Positions 1 to 10,155 of a stretch of DNA of 64,000 nt are shown in pieces. A program made the translations under genes and the position numbers. Numbering within the stretch: position 1 is the first letter of the stretch; every line of letters begins with the position of its first letter. Source of the DNA: Turritopsis dohrnii (taxonomy: Eukaryota > Cnidaria > Hydrozoa > Anthoathecata > Oceaniidae); contig BQMF02000014.1 of assembly GCA_027922465.2 (NCBI GenBank), forward strand, positions 806,001 through 870,000. Direction: 5' to 3'. The notes under the pieces are model-generated. The model was not told the origin of the DNA, searched no databases, and worked only from the letters and a program-made list of their open reading frames with translations.

Positions 1-362
1 TTTCTCAAAAAGTTAAGCAACAGTACTACCAAATCTTAGATAAACTAGCAACATGAAATTTTGAAATGATGCAACACCAGCATGGCTGCAACAAAGTTTT
101 TGAAATTGTTACATTAGGTTGTTAAACTAGGTTGCAGCAGTAGGTCATACGCTTTGTATAATGATTTGAATGTCCTAGACTTAGATACTTTATTTAAACA
201 ATTAAAATGTACAAAAGGTTTTCAATTTGGGACATTCATATATTTTCGATTAATGCTTAGCAACAGATTAAGCAATAGGTATGACTAAAAAAATGGCAGC
301 AGATAATTAACAAATTTTGGTATCAAATGTAAATTTAAAAGTTTATTGTCCAATTAAAGTTT
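1..362. other. AT-rich stretch, no gene seen
   Basis: No credible ORF, RNA gene or terminal-repeat structure was recognised. The stretch ends at the GACGTC-rich MITE. Confidence 0.5.
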
Positions 363-1000
363 CCCAGCGGGCATAAAGACATCGTAAAGACGTCTTTCCA
401 AGACGTCCCTAAGACATCGCAAAATGGTCCCGAAGTAGGAATCTCAAAAAACGTCCCAATCACATCGTCACTGAGACGTCTCGGTGACATCTCAATGACA
501 TCGTTACGACGTCGCAGGATTATGAAATTTACTTTTTCTGTGATAGGCCACAGGCGGACCTGAACCCGGAACCCCTGGTGTGCCAGCCGAACTCGCAACC
601 GTTATACCGTCGCATGTTGTCAAGACGTTTAAAAACATTTAAACAATAATCATTCTATGCAGACTGATTACTTTTGAAATTTTATAATTGTTTCGAAGAT
701 CGTTATTGAATCTGCATAGAGACGTCCTAAAAACGTAAAATCATCCCTCACACGACCAATAAATAGAATTCGATACGAATGTTAATTCTATACAAGTAAG
801 TGTTACTCCGATTTATACTGTTTAATGACTGCAGAATGAAGTTTGAAAATTTTTGTCAGGTCGCAATTTGATCGTAAAAGGATCCCAATTGCGACGTCCC
901 ATTTTCAGACGTCCCTACGACGTCGCAAAATGATCTGAAAAGCAAACGACCATTTTGCGATTAAAATGAGACGTCTCAAAGACGTCTTGTGCCCGCTGGG
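363..1000. mobile_element. GACGTC-rich MITE with CCCAGCGGGCA ends
   Basis: A non-autonomous DNA transposon of about 638 bp. The left end reads CCCAGCGGGCATAAAGAC and the right end is its near-perfect inverse (GTCTTGTGCCCGCTGGG). Both sides are flanked by TT, a possible 2-bp target duplication. The interior is crowded with AAGACGTC, GACGTC and GACATC words in both orientations, especially at 378-515 and 890-985, so the two halves are partly palindromic. There is no transposase. The end motif resembles those of the CACTA-like element at 7553-12314 and of the short hairpin MITEs in this window, which suggests but does not prove a shared transposase class. Confidence 0.8.
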
Positions 1001-1256
1001 TTGAGTTAGGAAGCCAGTTGGAAATTCAAAATAAAACAACAACCAGAAAATACAAGTTTCAACTTTCTTTCTATAATATAAAAATCATACAAAATATGAT
1101 TTCAGTTCTTACAATCTTTGAGTTACATGTCCATGGTCACACTCAAAAACATAAATTCCCTAGAGTGTGAAAACTTTCATCAGCATTCATGAAATAAAAA
1201 CATTATATGAAATCAACACAAACTCATAACTACAGAAATAAAAATAGAAGATTGGA
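1001..1256. other. AT-rich spacer
   Basis: Sequence between the MITE and the 3' end of the beta-trefoil gene remnant. It may hold that gene's 3' UTR on the minus strand. Nothing specific was recognised. Confidence 0.4.
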
Positions 1257-1260
1257 ATGT

Positions 1261-2357
1261 TCAAGTGGAGAATTCACCAGTAGTTTCTTCAATGAAATAA
1301 TTGGCACTCAGTTGGCAATCATCAGAAGCCAGCAAACTTTTAAATCCTGCTTTATTCTGCAACACACGATAATTTTTTCCCGCCGGTGCGCTGAAAGTAA
1401 TACTTCTCTTTGTTGTCCAATCTTTCTCCTCAGAGCTTGTCGTTGACTTATCAATTTCGGCATAAAATTGCATTTCCGATTCGAGGCCAGCACTTCCAAG
1501 ACCTTCCAAGCTAGCTGATATTGAAGATTTGATAGATTGACGAAAGCCTGTTTTAGTGGTCAACGTGCTGCTGTTTGTCAGTTTGATTCCCTTTGTTATT
1601 TCTACCGTCTCTTTGAATGGTTTGCTGCCTTCCCGGTTATCACAACTCCAGACAACCTCTTTCTTTATGTTAGCATCATAGCGTGGTACAAGTTTCCACA
1701 ATTGATCGTCATAATCTGGTCCATCATATGTTATCAACTTACCGCTATCTGACGTTCTAGCTAGTTTACATTTTGGGTGATCATAGTTGAATATGCGATA
1801 GTAATCCCCTTCCTTCTGGAATCGCCACAGTTGATCATTATAATAATTCCCATCATACGCACTTATGTTTACTTTGGCAGGTCTGGCAATTCAGTATCTC
1901 TCACGATGTGCATTAACAATGTAATAATATCCAGGATGCTTTGGTTCATCTTCAAGAAACCACAGTTGATCAGAATGGTAGGGTCCTTCATACACTGACA
2001 TGGTATTATCATCAGGAAGCGCGATTCTACCGTGACTGTATGTATAGTTGAAAATGAAATAGGTTTGTCCATTGTCAAATTTCTATAAAAAAAAGACAGA
2101 AACTCCTTTTAACAGTAATTTTCGGACACTGGAAACGCACTTAAAACCGATGGTTTTAGCATGTTTTATAATGCATTCTGAATGAGTTGTCTATACAAAC
2201 AAACTACTCCTACTGCAGATTGCTAACAAATCATATGATTTGAATGGATAAAGCCTGTATTACCTGATAATCCATATTTCCTTCAATTGCTACTGAATTT
2301 CTTTTCAACTGTCTTCTTCAAATCTTCTTTGATGAATGGCAATGGATCTTTGATCAT
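1261..2357 (-). pseudogene. Broken ricin-type beta-trefoil / aerolysin-like protein gene
   Basis: Minus-strand gene remnant in two exons. Exon 1 (2357-2264) begins with ATG and encodes a Lys-rich amphipathic N-terminus. Exon 2 (2082-1261) has a TATAG acceptor and encodes three spaced DQLW boxes typical of a ricin-type lectin trefoil. These are followed by a Thr/Ser-rich region with the alternating polar pattern of aerolysin-like pore-forming modules. Two lesions are visible: the exon 1 frame is shifted by one base before its donor, and there is an in-frame TGA at 1893-1891 inside the trefoil. An open frame of 158 codons survives after the stop. The trefoil call rests on the QLW repeats. The aerolysin-like call is weaker and comes from overall pattern and domain order. 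It may be a pseudogene, or the lesions may be assembly errors. Confidence 0.55.
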
Positions 2358-2370
2358 TGTAAAAATACGT

Positions 2371-2620
2371 TTATACACAATAGACAAGATTATTGATGTT
2401 TACTTTCCGGTCTCAACAGTTTCTTCATCCCGCTAAGATGTTTACACTTATCATGACAAGTGACGTGTTGTCATGTTTAATACGTTTACGAAAATTAGGA
2501 AATCAACCTCGTACCCAGGGTTTATACACAATAGACAGATTATTTATGTTTACTTTCAAAAATCTTGAAAAAATGGTTGACGTCATTTGTGAACAATCCC
2601 TTACGAAAATTAGGAAACGG
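2371..2620. repeat. Imperfect ~150-bp direct duplication
   Basis: The word TACACAATAGACA followed by TTTATGTTTACTTTC-like sequence occurs at about 2371-2405 and again at about 2523-2558. ACGAAAATTAGGAAA recurs at about 2488 and 2601. The second unit also carries the dispersed CCTCGTACCCAGGGTTT motif, at about 2505. Confidence 0.6.
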
Positions 2621-2639
2621 AAGGGAAAGAGTGAGAAAC

Positions 2640-2895
2640 TTCAACAATCATGTTAACAAAACGATACAAAAAAAAAACCCAACAGGATTCTAGTACACGT
2701 ATGAAAACAATTAAAAGTGACACCTCAATCAAAGTTGTAAATTTTAGAAATGACTTTTCATTCCTGATGGTAATTGGAAGTTCATTGTAAATCTTTGTAG
2801 CCATAAATTTTGAGGATCTTTTGCCATTCATAGTCAGTCCAAAAAAGTGGAGGGGCCTTGTGTTGATAATGTTTCTTGTACGATTTTCTATTCTA
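2640..2895 (-). mobile_element. LINE reverse-transcriptase C-terminal fragment
   Basis: Read on the minus strand, this piece encodes the tail typical of non-LTR retrotransposon ORF2. It has an RTRN-like basic start, then a KIYNELP box equivalent to the usual W-N-x-LP motif, then IRNEKSFLKF. The open frame of 73 codons covers 2831-2610. Only this 3'-terminal part is present, so it is a 5'-truncated or broken insertion. The exact boundaries and clade were not determined. Confidence 0.5.
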
Positions 2896-2899
2896 CAGT

Positions 2900-4130
2900 G
2901 TGTCCCAAAGAATTTCGGTCTGAGATTTTAACAGCCCATAACTTTTCACAAGATAGAATTTTTATTCAAGGAATTTAAAAATAGACATTTTGTTCTCCAA
3001 AAACAAATCCAATTATCTTCTTAATGGTTAATTAACACATTTTTCAATAAACAGCTATTTCGACAAAGCCAGTTTTTTATGAAGCCTCAAAGTTGCTCAA
3101 CACTCGCTCAAAATTGTTTTAGAACTGTCTCGCATTATGATCAAAGTCACAAGACAAGCAGCATTGAGCTTCAGTCATAATACTTGTAACATTCAATGCA
3201 TCAAAACAGGCATAAAATAACCTCATTCATTCACAGAGTTGACATGATGGCATCAATTGAACTTCAACACAAACTCGATAATTGAAAAACTATTTCATCG
3301 GCCAACGGTCATTTAAAGAACAAGCACTATTTTATGATGTTTATTTCTATTGTTTTAAAGAGAACAAGGGTGTGGGAGATCAAAAAGTTCAGATGAATGC
3401 TTTTGTAAACCTTTGCACACACGGTAACAAATATAGTGTGCCGATAAGAAAGTGGTTTAAAACACAAATAACTTTTCGGGTTTTATACCGTTGGAAAGAA
3501 GAATTTACGAGCTTTCCAAAAATTTAAGTTGTTAACTTGTAAAAATTTTATTTCAAAGAATAACTAGAAGCCATTAGGCTTGAACAATTTCCGCATCAGC
3601 CCTTGAGAAAATTGCTTTAGGCTAATTTTTAAGATATCTGAATGACTTGTACACTGACTAATAATTTGATACAGTCTGGAATTCATCAAATTACTCCCTT
3701 CTTTAATTTATTTAACATAATCTTGACAGCCTTGCAATTCACTATGATGTTTCGGGCCCAGAAAAACAGTTCACCAATAGATGAGTTTCTTAGTGACGTA
3801 ATGTTTATAAACACCAGTGTTCTTTGCTCGATAATTACGGTATATTGCAACATAGAATATCATTAATCAAGTCATTTTCCTGTGAGTATGTGCACGCAGC
3901 CTCGCAGGAAATAAAAGTCTCTTTATACACTTCAAAATGTTGTCACTTTATTTGGTTCTCTGGAGTCCCCTTAAAGACAATCGACATTAGAAAGTTTCAA
4001 TACACATTAGCACTTCCTATCTATTTTCATACATTGTATTTGATTTTTAGTATGTACAAGGTATAAAAGTGTAATTAACATTGGAAACTCGTCTATATCT
4101 TTACGCATGATGTTTATTCATGAGAATTGA
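2900..4130. other. AT-rich region without recognised gene
   Basis: Short ORFs here show no recognisable motif. CAGTGTGTCCCAAAG at about 2896 resembles a mariner-type terminus but no partner end was found. The block at about 3558-3645 is repeated in inverted orientation at about 15350-15430. Confidence 0.4.
3558..3645. repeat. Dispersed repeat, copy inverted at 15350-15430
   Basis: The stretch from CTAGAAGCCATTAGGCTTG through AAGATATCTGAAT is found as its reverse complement at about 15350-15430, with roughly 80% identity by eye. Family not recognised. Confidence 0.55.
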
Positions 4131-4134
4131 AGAT

Positions 4135-4398
4135 ATTTCAAAATTTGGTCCAAATGTGGCCCAAATTGTCCAATTTTAGTCAAATCTGACAAAAGGACTG
4201 TCAAATTTGAAATCAGCACCTTTCAAATGTAATCCATGCGAAATTTCATGAAATTTGAAGAACTTTCGAAATTTGGTCCAAATTTGGCCCAAATTGTCCA
4301 ATTTTAGTCAATTCTGACAAAATGACTGTCAAATTTGAAATCAGCACCTTTCAAATGTAATCTTGTCTAAATTGCCCAATTTTAGTCAAAGCTGTCCT
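4135..4398. repeat. 128-bp tandem repeat, two copies plus a partial third
   Basis: AAATTTGGTCCAAAT opens both units (4141 and 4269), giving a period of 128 bp. Both continue through GCCCAAATTGTCCAATTTTAG and GAAATCAGCACCTTTCAAATG. A truncated third unit follows at about 4363-4398. Confidence 0.8.
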
Positions 4399-5428
4399 AA
4401 GTTCCTAGCAATAGGTCAGTCATTAACTATTCTGAATAAACAAACAATCCGAAATCCGAACGGACTTTCCGAAAACGACGAAAAACTGTGACAGAGATAG
4501 ATAGATAGAATGTGTAAACCAAACAATTTCCTACGCTATAAGCGCGGAAATTGAATGACTATTTTTTCTTTCAACACGGTTGTTAATTTTGTAATGATCA
4601 ATAAAACAGACTTTTGACGAACACTTATAATTCTTTGTTTCGTTGAAACAACCACTGTTTGTGGTGTTGTGCTAAGTTTGTCACGAAATATTCTGAATAG
4701 GCACAATTTTTTTTCATTGTGTAAACTTACCTAGTTTCTTATTATGATTTAATAACTTGTATTTCCAACGCCTTGCCAAAATCTTTATAAGGAAAAAAAA
4801 AAAAGATTTTATAACGCTTTTTTAAACTTCGTAAAAGATTTTTAAAAATGAAACTTTTATGTTTCAAATTTGTAAAAAGAATACCTTAATTGTATTAATT
4901 TTCGCGCGGTATTTAATTTCGCGCACCTCAGCTGCACGAAAATTAATCCGCGCGAAATCAAGAAAAAAAAGTTTTTTTCGTCCGAAATGACTAAAAACGG
5001 AATATAGGGGTATAATTACTGAATATTTGATGTATTTTCTAGCAGAGATATTGTAAAAAAGAAAGATAAACAACTCACTGTTTCTCGTAAAAGCTATCCG
5101 TGTCCCCTTTTCTGGTGTGAGTATTGTTTCGCGCGAATATTTTAAACATATAATTAATTCTAATTGTTAAAATTCTAAATGTTCATTGGTTGAAAATTAA
5201 AATTATACTAATATTCATTGCATAATTTTCATAATTTTTCCTAGTTGCGCATATTTCAATATATAAAGCTTTCGTTCACCGATATGCTGAACTATAGACG
5301 AGTACATTAATTATGAAGAATATTTCATCTGTAAACACCGAATTTTAGGAAAATTTACCAGCATATGACTTTATTTCTTTTTCTAAAATGATAATTTTTT
5401 TACAAACATTAAGAAAAATAAAGAGTAT

Positions 5429-6060
5429 ATGTCCTTCATACCAACACTATACGAACTTAACATCTTCCAAACTCTAATTTTTATGTTAAAGTGCAAAACG
5501 AAGCAATCGCCATCTGTTTTTCATAGTCTTTACACACTCAAACCCCAAAACAAATATACAACTCGAAATTCAAGAATTTTGCTTAAGCCGATGTTCAAAA
5601 ATAAGCTCAGTCAATTTAATATTTCATATCGTGGACCACACTTGTGGAATGCTCTCGTTTCATCATCGAATATTCTTTCAGATATTGAATATGTTCCTCA
5701 ATTTAAGAAATTATTAAAAACAATCAAATTTGAAAATATCCTTCAATATTTTTGATCAATTTTCAAGTCAAGTCTAGTTACATACTTATTCCTTTTTAAC
5801 AGTTTGATAAAATTGTAAGATTGTAACATTTACGCTGTGTAATCACTCGGTTCTCGGCGGTAAGATCATTCATGATCTTCTACGAGTTTCCCGTGTTACT
5901 TGAAACAATATGTACAAGGACGATCTATATTTCAGATAGTTTATGTAAACATTCTTATATCTACTATATATATGATAAAGACTTTTAATTGAAAATTTTT
6001 TAACAGTTACGGACTTGTAATGTTTCTTAACTAAAAATATATCAATCAATCAATCAATCA
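5429..6060 (+). mobile_element. 5'-truncated LINE, ORF2 C-terminus and 3' tail
   Basis: The plus-strand ORF (5429-5755, 108 aa) ends with the characteristic non-LTR retrotransposon tail: a basic TRNSR stretch, then NISYRGPHLWNALVSSSN, then an F-K-x-x-L-K segment. It is followed by about 300 bp of 3' UTR that stops in a tandem (ATCA)n tract at about 6043-6060, the kind of short 3' repeat used by CR1/L2-like elements. Only the 3' end is present. A similar (AATC)n tract at about 15920-15955 may mark another 3' end. Confidence 0.65.
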
Positions 6061-6308
6061 AAAATGTGTGAGAACAAGAATCGTCTGTAAAATATCAAAA
6101 TCTCTCAGGAGATATTTATGAAAGACAAATCAAAAACAACTGAAATTGTCGGTAACACTCGTTATATCTTTCTAAAATTTAATTATTCTCAAAAATAAAG
6201 AGTCTGGATCTGGGGACACGGATGGCGTTCAATAGAAGCGCGAAACAAAAAGATTAACAATAAGCTGTCAATCAAGTTAAAACGAGTCGTTTATCTTTCT
6301 TTTTTACA
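6061..6308. other. Spacer in left arm of outer pogo element
   Basis: AT-rich sequence between the LINE tail and the Tigger end. It holds GGGGACACGGATGGC at about 6214. A near-inverse of this (GCTATCCGTGTCCCC) is at about 5092, so the arm may contain an internal inverted repeat. No gene. Confidence 0.4.
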
Positions 6309-6327
6309 TACCGTAAACCTCCGAATA

Positions 6328-6410
6328 TAAGCCCTGGGCTTATACAAGTTCGTAAGCTTTTTTTGGGTGGGCTTATACACGGGGGTGGGCTTATACACGG
6401 GTGGGCTTAT
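6328..6410. repeat. Left subterminal GGGCTTATACACGGG repeats of Tigger
   Basis: Tandem copies of GGGCTTATACACGGG(T/G), partly degenerate. The inverse set is at the other end. Likely binding sites for the transposase or its partner. Confidence 0.8.
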
Positions 6411-6472
6411 ACATGGAAAACAATAGCAACATATTAAATATCTATGCATATATTTTACGTAATAAAAACTTT

Positions 6473-7553
6473 TCACTCATCGCCACTTTCTTCACTATCT
6501 TCACTTTCGCTATCACCATTATCTTCACTTTCGCTCGACGTCGCTGTCTCTACATTGTCTCCGGTACCATCATCTTCTTCCTCGCTTGATGTTTCAAGGT
6601 GGAATTCCTCCTCTGGTTGAGGCATTGTATAGTCGTCTATACCTCGGATGTTAATTTGTTTATCTTCTGTCCCATCTAAATTATTAGTTAATCCACACTT
6701 AACAAATGATCGAATTACGCACTCTTTGCTTTCTGTCACTTTTTCCCAAGCATTTGCAACCCACTTGGTTGTAAGCACTCGTCTTTCTGAAGCATCAATC
6801 TTTCCTTCTACATAACGTTCGAGATTATCGTCAAGATGTTTTTCAAATTCTTCTCTGATGTAGTTCTTAAAAGGTTTATTTACAGATACATCCAATGGCT
6901 GTACGCGGCTAGTACAACCTGGGGGAACGTTTACCAAAACTGTCTTTTTCTTGTGAAGAAGGTGTTTTACTGCATCGGTTTGTTGGGCTCTATGCACATC
7001 AGCAATTAATATTTTACCAGATGATCCTGCTGTCGGTGGATTCGAGAATAGGTTACCCCATTCGTCACTAGTCCACTCTTTCATCACGTTTTCGTCACAC
7101 CATGCGTTCGGTTGAAATTAGACGACTTTGACTCGTCTATCCCATTTTTTTCTTTCTTCCGCATTAATCCTTTTTCCTTTACCTCGAAAGATTATTGTGG
7201 GTCTAACACGGGAAACTCCATCACCAAAAATGGTCAATTGGACGGTGCACTGTCTTTTTCAAGACCTGAACTTCCACTTGCGGCCCAGACTTCTTTGGAA
7301 CCTTTTTTGTCATACGTTGTACCATCATTTAAAACAAATGGAAGAGGTGTTTGGTCCATGTTTGCTATATCACCTAAAGTGTAAATACCACGCATCCTTT
7401 CTCTCAATAATTTAGCATAGAACTTTTCAATGGCTTTCCGCAACTGGGCTGGTGGCTTTTGTGCAACATGTGTTTTTCGTCTCAATGTCAATTTATTTCT
7501 CCGTAGGAAACCAGAGAACCAGCGATCAGAGAATTTGAAATCTTTTGCATTAC
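6473..7553 (-). pseudogene. Tigger/pogo transposase, DDE catalytic half (broken)
   Basis: C-terminal two thirds of a pogo-family transposase, read right to left. It starts with the second helix-turn-helix (FKFSDRWFSGFLRR), directly after the CACTA-like insertion. The catalytic aspartates are visible: NMDQTPLPF (first D), ILIADVHRAQ (second D) and CTSRVQPLDVSVNKPFK (third D). A long Glu/Asp/Ser-rich tail ends at 6473. Two further lesions exist besides the insertion: a one-base frameshift in an A run near 7254-7260, and an in-frame stop at 7120-7118. The enzyme would cut and join DNA at the Tigger ends, but this copy cannot be made. The family call is secure. Confidence 0.92.
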
Positions 7554-7560
7554 AGTGGGC

Positions 7561-7850
7561 AATCGATGTTGGTTCGACGTTGCAACAACATCGGATTTAA
7601 TGTTGGAAAAACGTTAGATAGATGTTGGAATGGAAATGTTATTTTGACGTTGAATTTAGACGTTGAGACGACGTCGGGAAATGACATCGGCACAACATCG
7701 GATGATGTTGGATAACGTCGGTACAACGTCGGTACAACGTGGCATGATGTTAAACGACGTTAATTCGATGTTAAATAAACATGGGTTTTAGGATAGGCAG
7801 ACGTTGCTTTAATGTTAGAATGTTAATTCAGTGTTAGATAACGTTGACAA
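7561..7850. repeat. Left subterminal AACGTCGG repeats of CACTA-like element
   Basis: Multiple short words GATGTTGG, GACGTTG, ACAACATCGG and GGTACAACGTC occur in both orientations. The right subterminal region (about 12180-12300) has the matching set. Confidence 0.75.
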
Positions 7851-7944
7851 ACAAAAGCCAAATTAATACATGGGCTGCTAAAGAAGGCTCGTCTACAAGG
7901 AAAAAGACATTTTCGGTTTTTTTTAAAGCATATTTTCTTGGAAA

Positions 7945-9864
7945 TTATCTGGTCTGGTGAGAAAACTTTCTGCCCCCATCTTTAAAATCGACTTTGTCTG
8001 GGGCATATCGTAAAACCGAAGCAATAACATCTTTGACTTCAGCCTGCGAAGCTCCTTTATTCTTGATTAAAGCGGCATCTAAAAAAGCATCAAGAAAGAA
8101 GGTTACTCCCGATTTTTTTTTCACAAGCAAAACATTTATCCTTTACTCCTTGCACTCCAATACCCAAACATCTAAATATCGCAATAAAACTTAAGCATTA
8201 TTTACCGATGATAGCATCACAAACTTTTAATTTTCGGAAACTTTCTTTCTTTATAACATCTTTCCCGCGTTCTTTTCTGTTGTTTCCATTCATATTGAAA
8301 TGCATTAACAATATATCGTCCGCAATCCTGAACAAAAGTAAGTCAAGATAAATAGTAAAATTGATGCTGCTATAGAGGGGAATAATTAAAAAAGAAAGAA
8401 ATCTTACATTTCCATAATATTTTTAACATTTTCCTTCAATGTTGAGCCACCTACTTTGACAAATTTCGATACCTATAAAAAAAACTTACAATGCAAAAAA
8501 GTCTAACATATTTTCCGAAACTTCCTCAAACACTGTTTTAGATAACCTACTAACTAAATAATAACTCATAAACTGAACGCCTTACTAATTCTTTGTACAC
8601 AGTTTCATTTGCCCGTAACTCTTCATCAAATGCCTTAAGGTCAGACATATCTGCAAATCTGACTGTCTCTGACATCAGATTAGCGAGTTCGGAATTTGAG
8701 CAGGAACAACTTTTGCTAACAACTGCATCTCTAATTTCCTTTAAAATTTTCAACGATCTGTATTGGTATTCTAAACGATAATGACACCAATACCAATAAT
8801 ATGGTAAACATCTAATGACTGAAATAAACTTCTAGTTTCACTTTATGCTTCAATAACATATTTTATAAATATACCTGCAGTTGATAATGGAAAACCCTTC
8901 ATATTGAACTCTAAACTATCTTTCCTTGCATGCGATAAAGGATTGGGTGAAAATTGCTTGTTGCTTTCAGAAAAGGATCTCGACGAAATCAGGAAACCAC
9001 CTGGAAGGGTGCTATTAACGTTTGGGTTCTTAAACCGGCTGGACTTGCTTTCAACTAATAAAAAAAATTTAGTTAATGTGATCAGTCCATTGTTTCCAAT
9101 GACTAGTTACAAATATTTGAATTAAGGAGAAATTATAAAGTTAAATATAGATTTTTTGGTCTTTCAAAAAAGAGCACAAATGTCAAAATTGATTTGTAAC
9201 TGCAAAATTATACAACTTGTTACCTGGTTGTAAATTTGGACTCACCTGATGGACTAGAAACAGGAGACCTTGATCGTTCCCTCTTTCTTGATAGTGGAAA
9301 TACTGGTATTTCTCTATTTGATTTAGTTGCAGTTACTAAATAAGGAAAAAGATCAATAGGAGATAAAAGCATTATCTATCAGTCTTAAAGTTAATAATGA
9401 TCATATCATATTTAAAATATAGACTTTCAGAGTTTCCCAAATGATTACTGTTGTTTTCATTCATTTAAGAAATTATTGAATAAGTTAACTTTTACCTGTC
9501 TCCTGGAATTCATCACTGTTGTAATCATCTTCATTGACATCAGTCGTGAAGTCTGAACAATCATCACAAAATTCTTTCGATCCTATTGAGTATATATACA
9601 TATATCATTTTGGAAGCCTAAATTTCAACCTTCATTTTAAAATTATCAATTAAATTAATAAATTACAGAAAGCTTACCAGTTACTTTAGTTTTAACGAAT
9701 CGGTATTTCTTCCAATCTTTTTGTGGGTCTTCACGATGAAGGAAAGCTTTCTTAACTTGCAGCTTTCTTGGCCAAAAGACAATTTTATCTTTGATCCAAT
9801 TAGTTGGAATTGTTCCCTCATACTCCTCTCCATCTTCCAACCAAACAGCTCGGGAATAAGACAT
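7945..9864 (-). CDS. DUF4806-domain accessory protein of CACTA-like element
   Basis: Spliced minus-strand gene. My exon model, with GT-AG borders: 9864-9678, about 9583-9497, about 9336-9246, about 9050-8876, about 8780-8568, about 8472-8407, about 8330-8204, and about 8119-7945. It begins MSYSRAVWLEDGEEYEG, a domain common at the start of such proteins. The middle is Ser/Arg-rich (RKRERSRSPVSSPS). The DUF4806 signature is built across exons 5-6: LMSETVRFADMSDLKAFDEE, then KFVKVGGSTLKENVKNIM. Such proteins often accompany animal CACTA-type transposases. The role is unknown and may be DNA or transposase binding. All exon joins keep frame, so the gene looks intact. Confidence 0.8.
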
Positions 9865-10155
9865 GTGGAGCTGAGTTGCTTTATTAAATTACTATTTAAA
9901 TTTTAACATACAGATAAAGAAACAATTTGAACAATTAAAAATGTCATCTTAATAAATGGTGAGTGAATTTAAAAGACCAAAAATGTTTTTATGTATGATT
10001 TCAGATTATTTAAATGATAGGGAATTCGCAATGAAATAAGAAATCATAAATATAAATCAATTCAATTCAAAGTATACTGGTGAAGAAAAAAACATCAAAT
10101 TTTGAACTTATTGCTACATAAAACTATGGAAAGGAAGTGAAGACTTATTGCAATA

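Noticed and set aside
2896..3010. Mariner-like terminus CAGTGTGTCCCAAAG
   Set aside because: No partner end or transposase was found within the surrounding sequence.
4884..5140. Possible separate small MITE with CGCGCGAA repeats
   Set aside because: The left end pairs better with the terminal repeat at 14110 than with anything nearby, so it was assigned to the outer pogo element.
6043..6060. Short ATCA array considered as a CRISPR-like or satellite repeat
   Set aside because: It is the 3' tail microrepeat of a LINE; there are no spacers, and the genome is eukaryotic.
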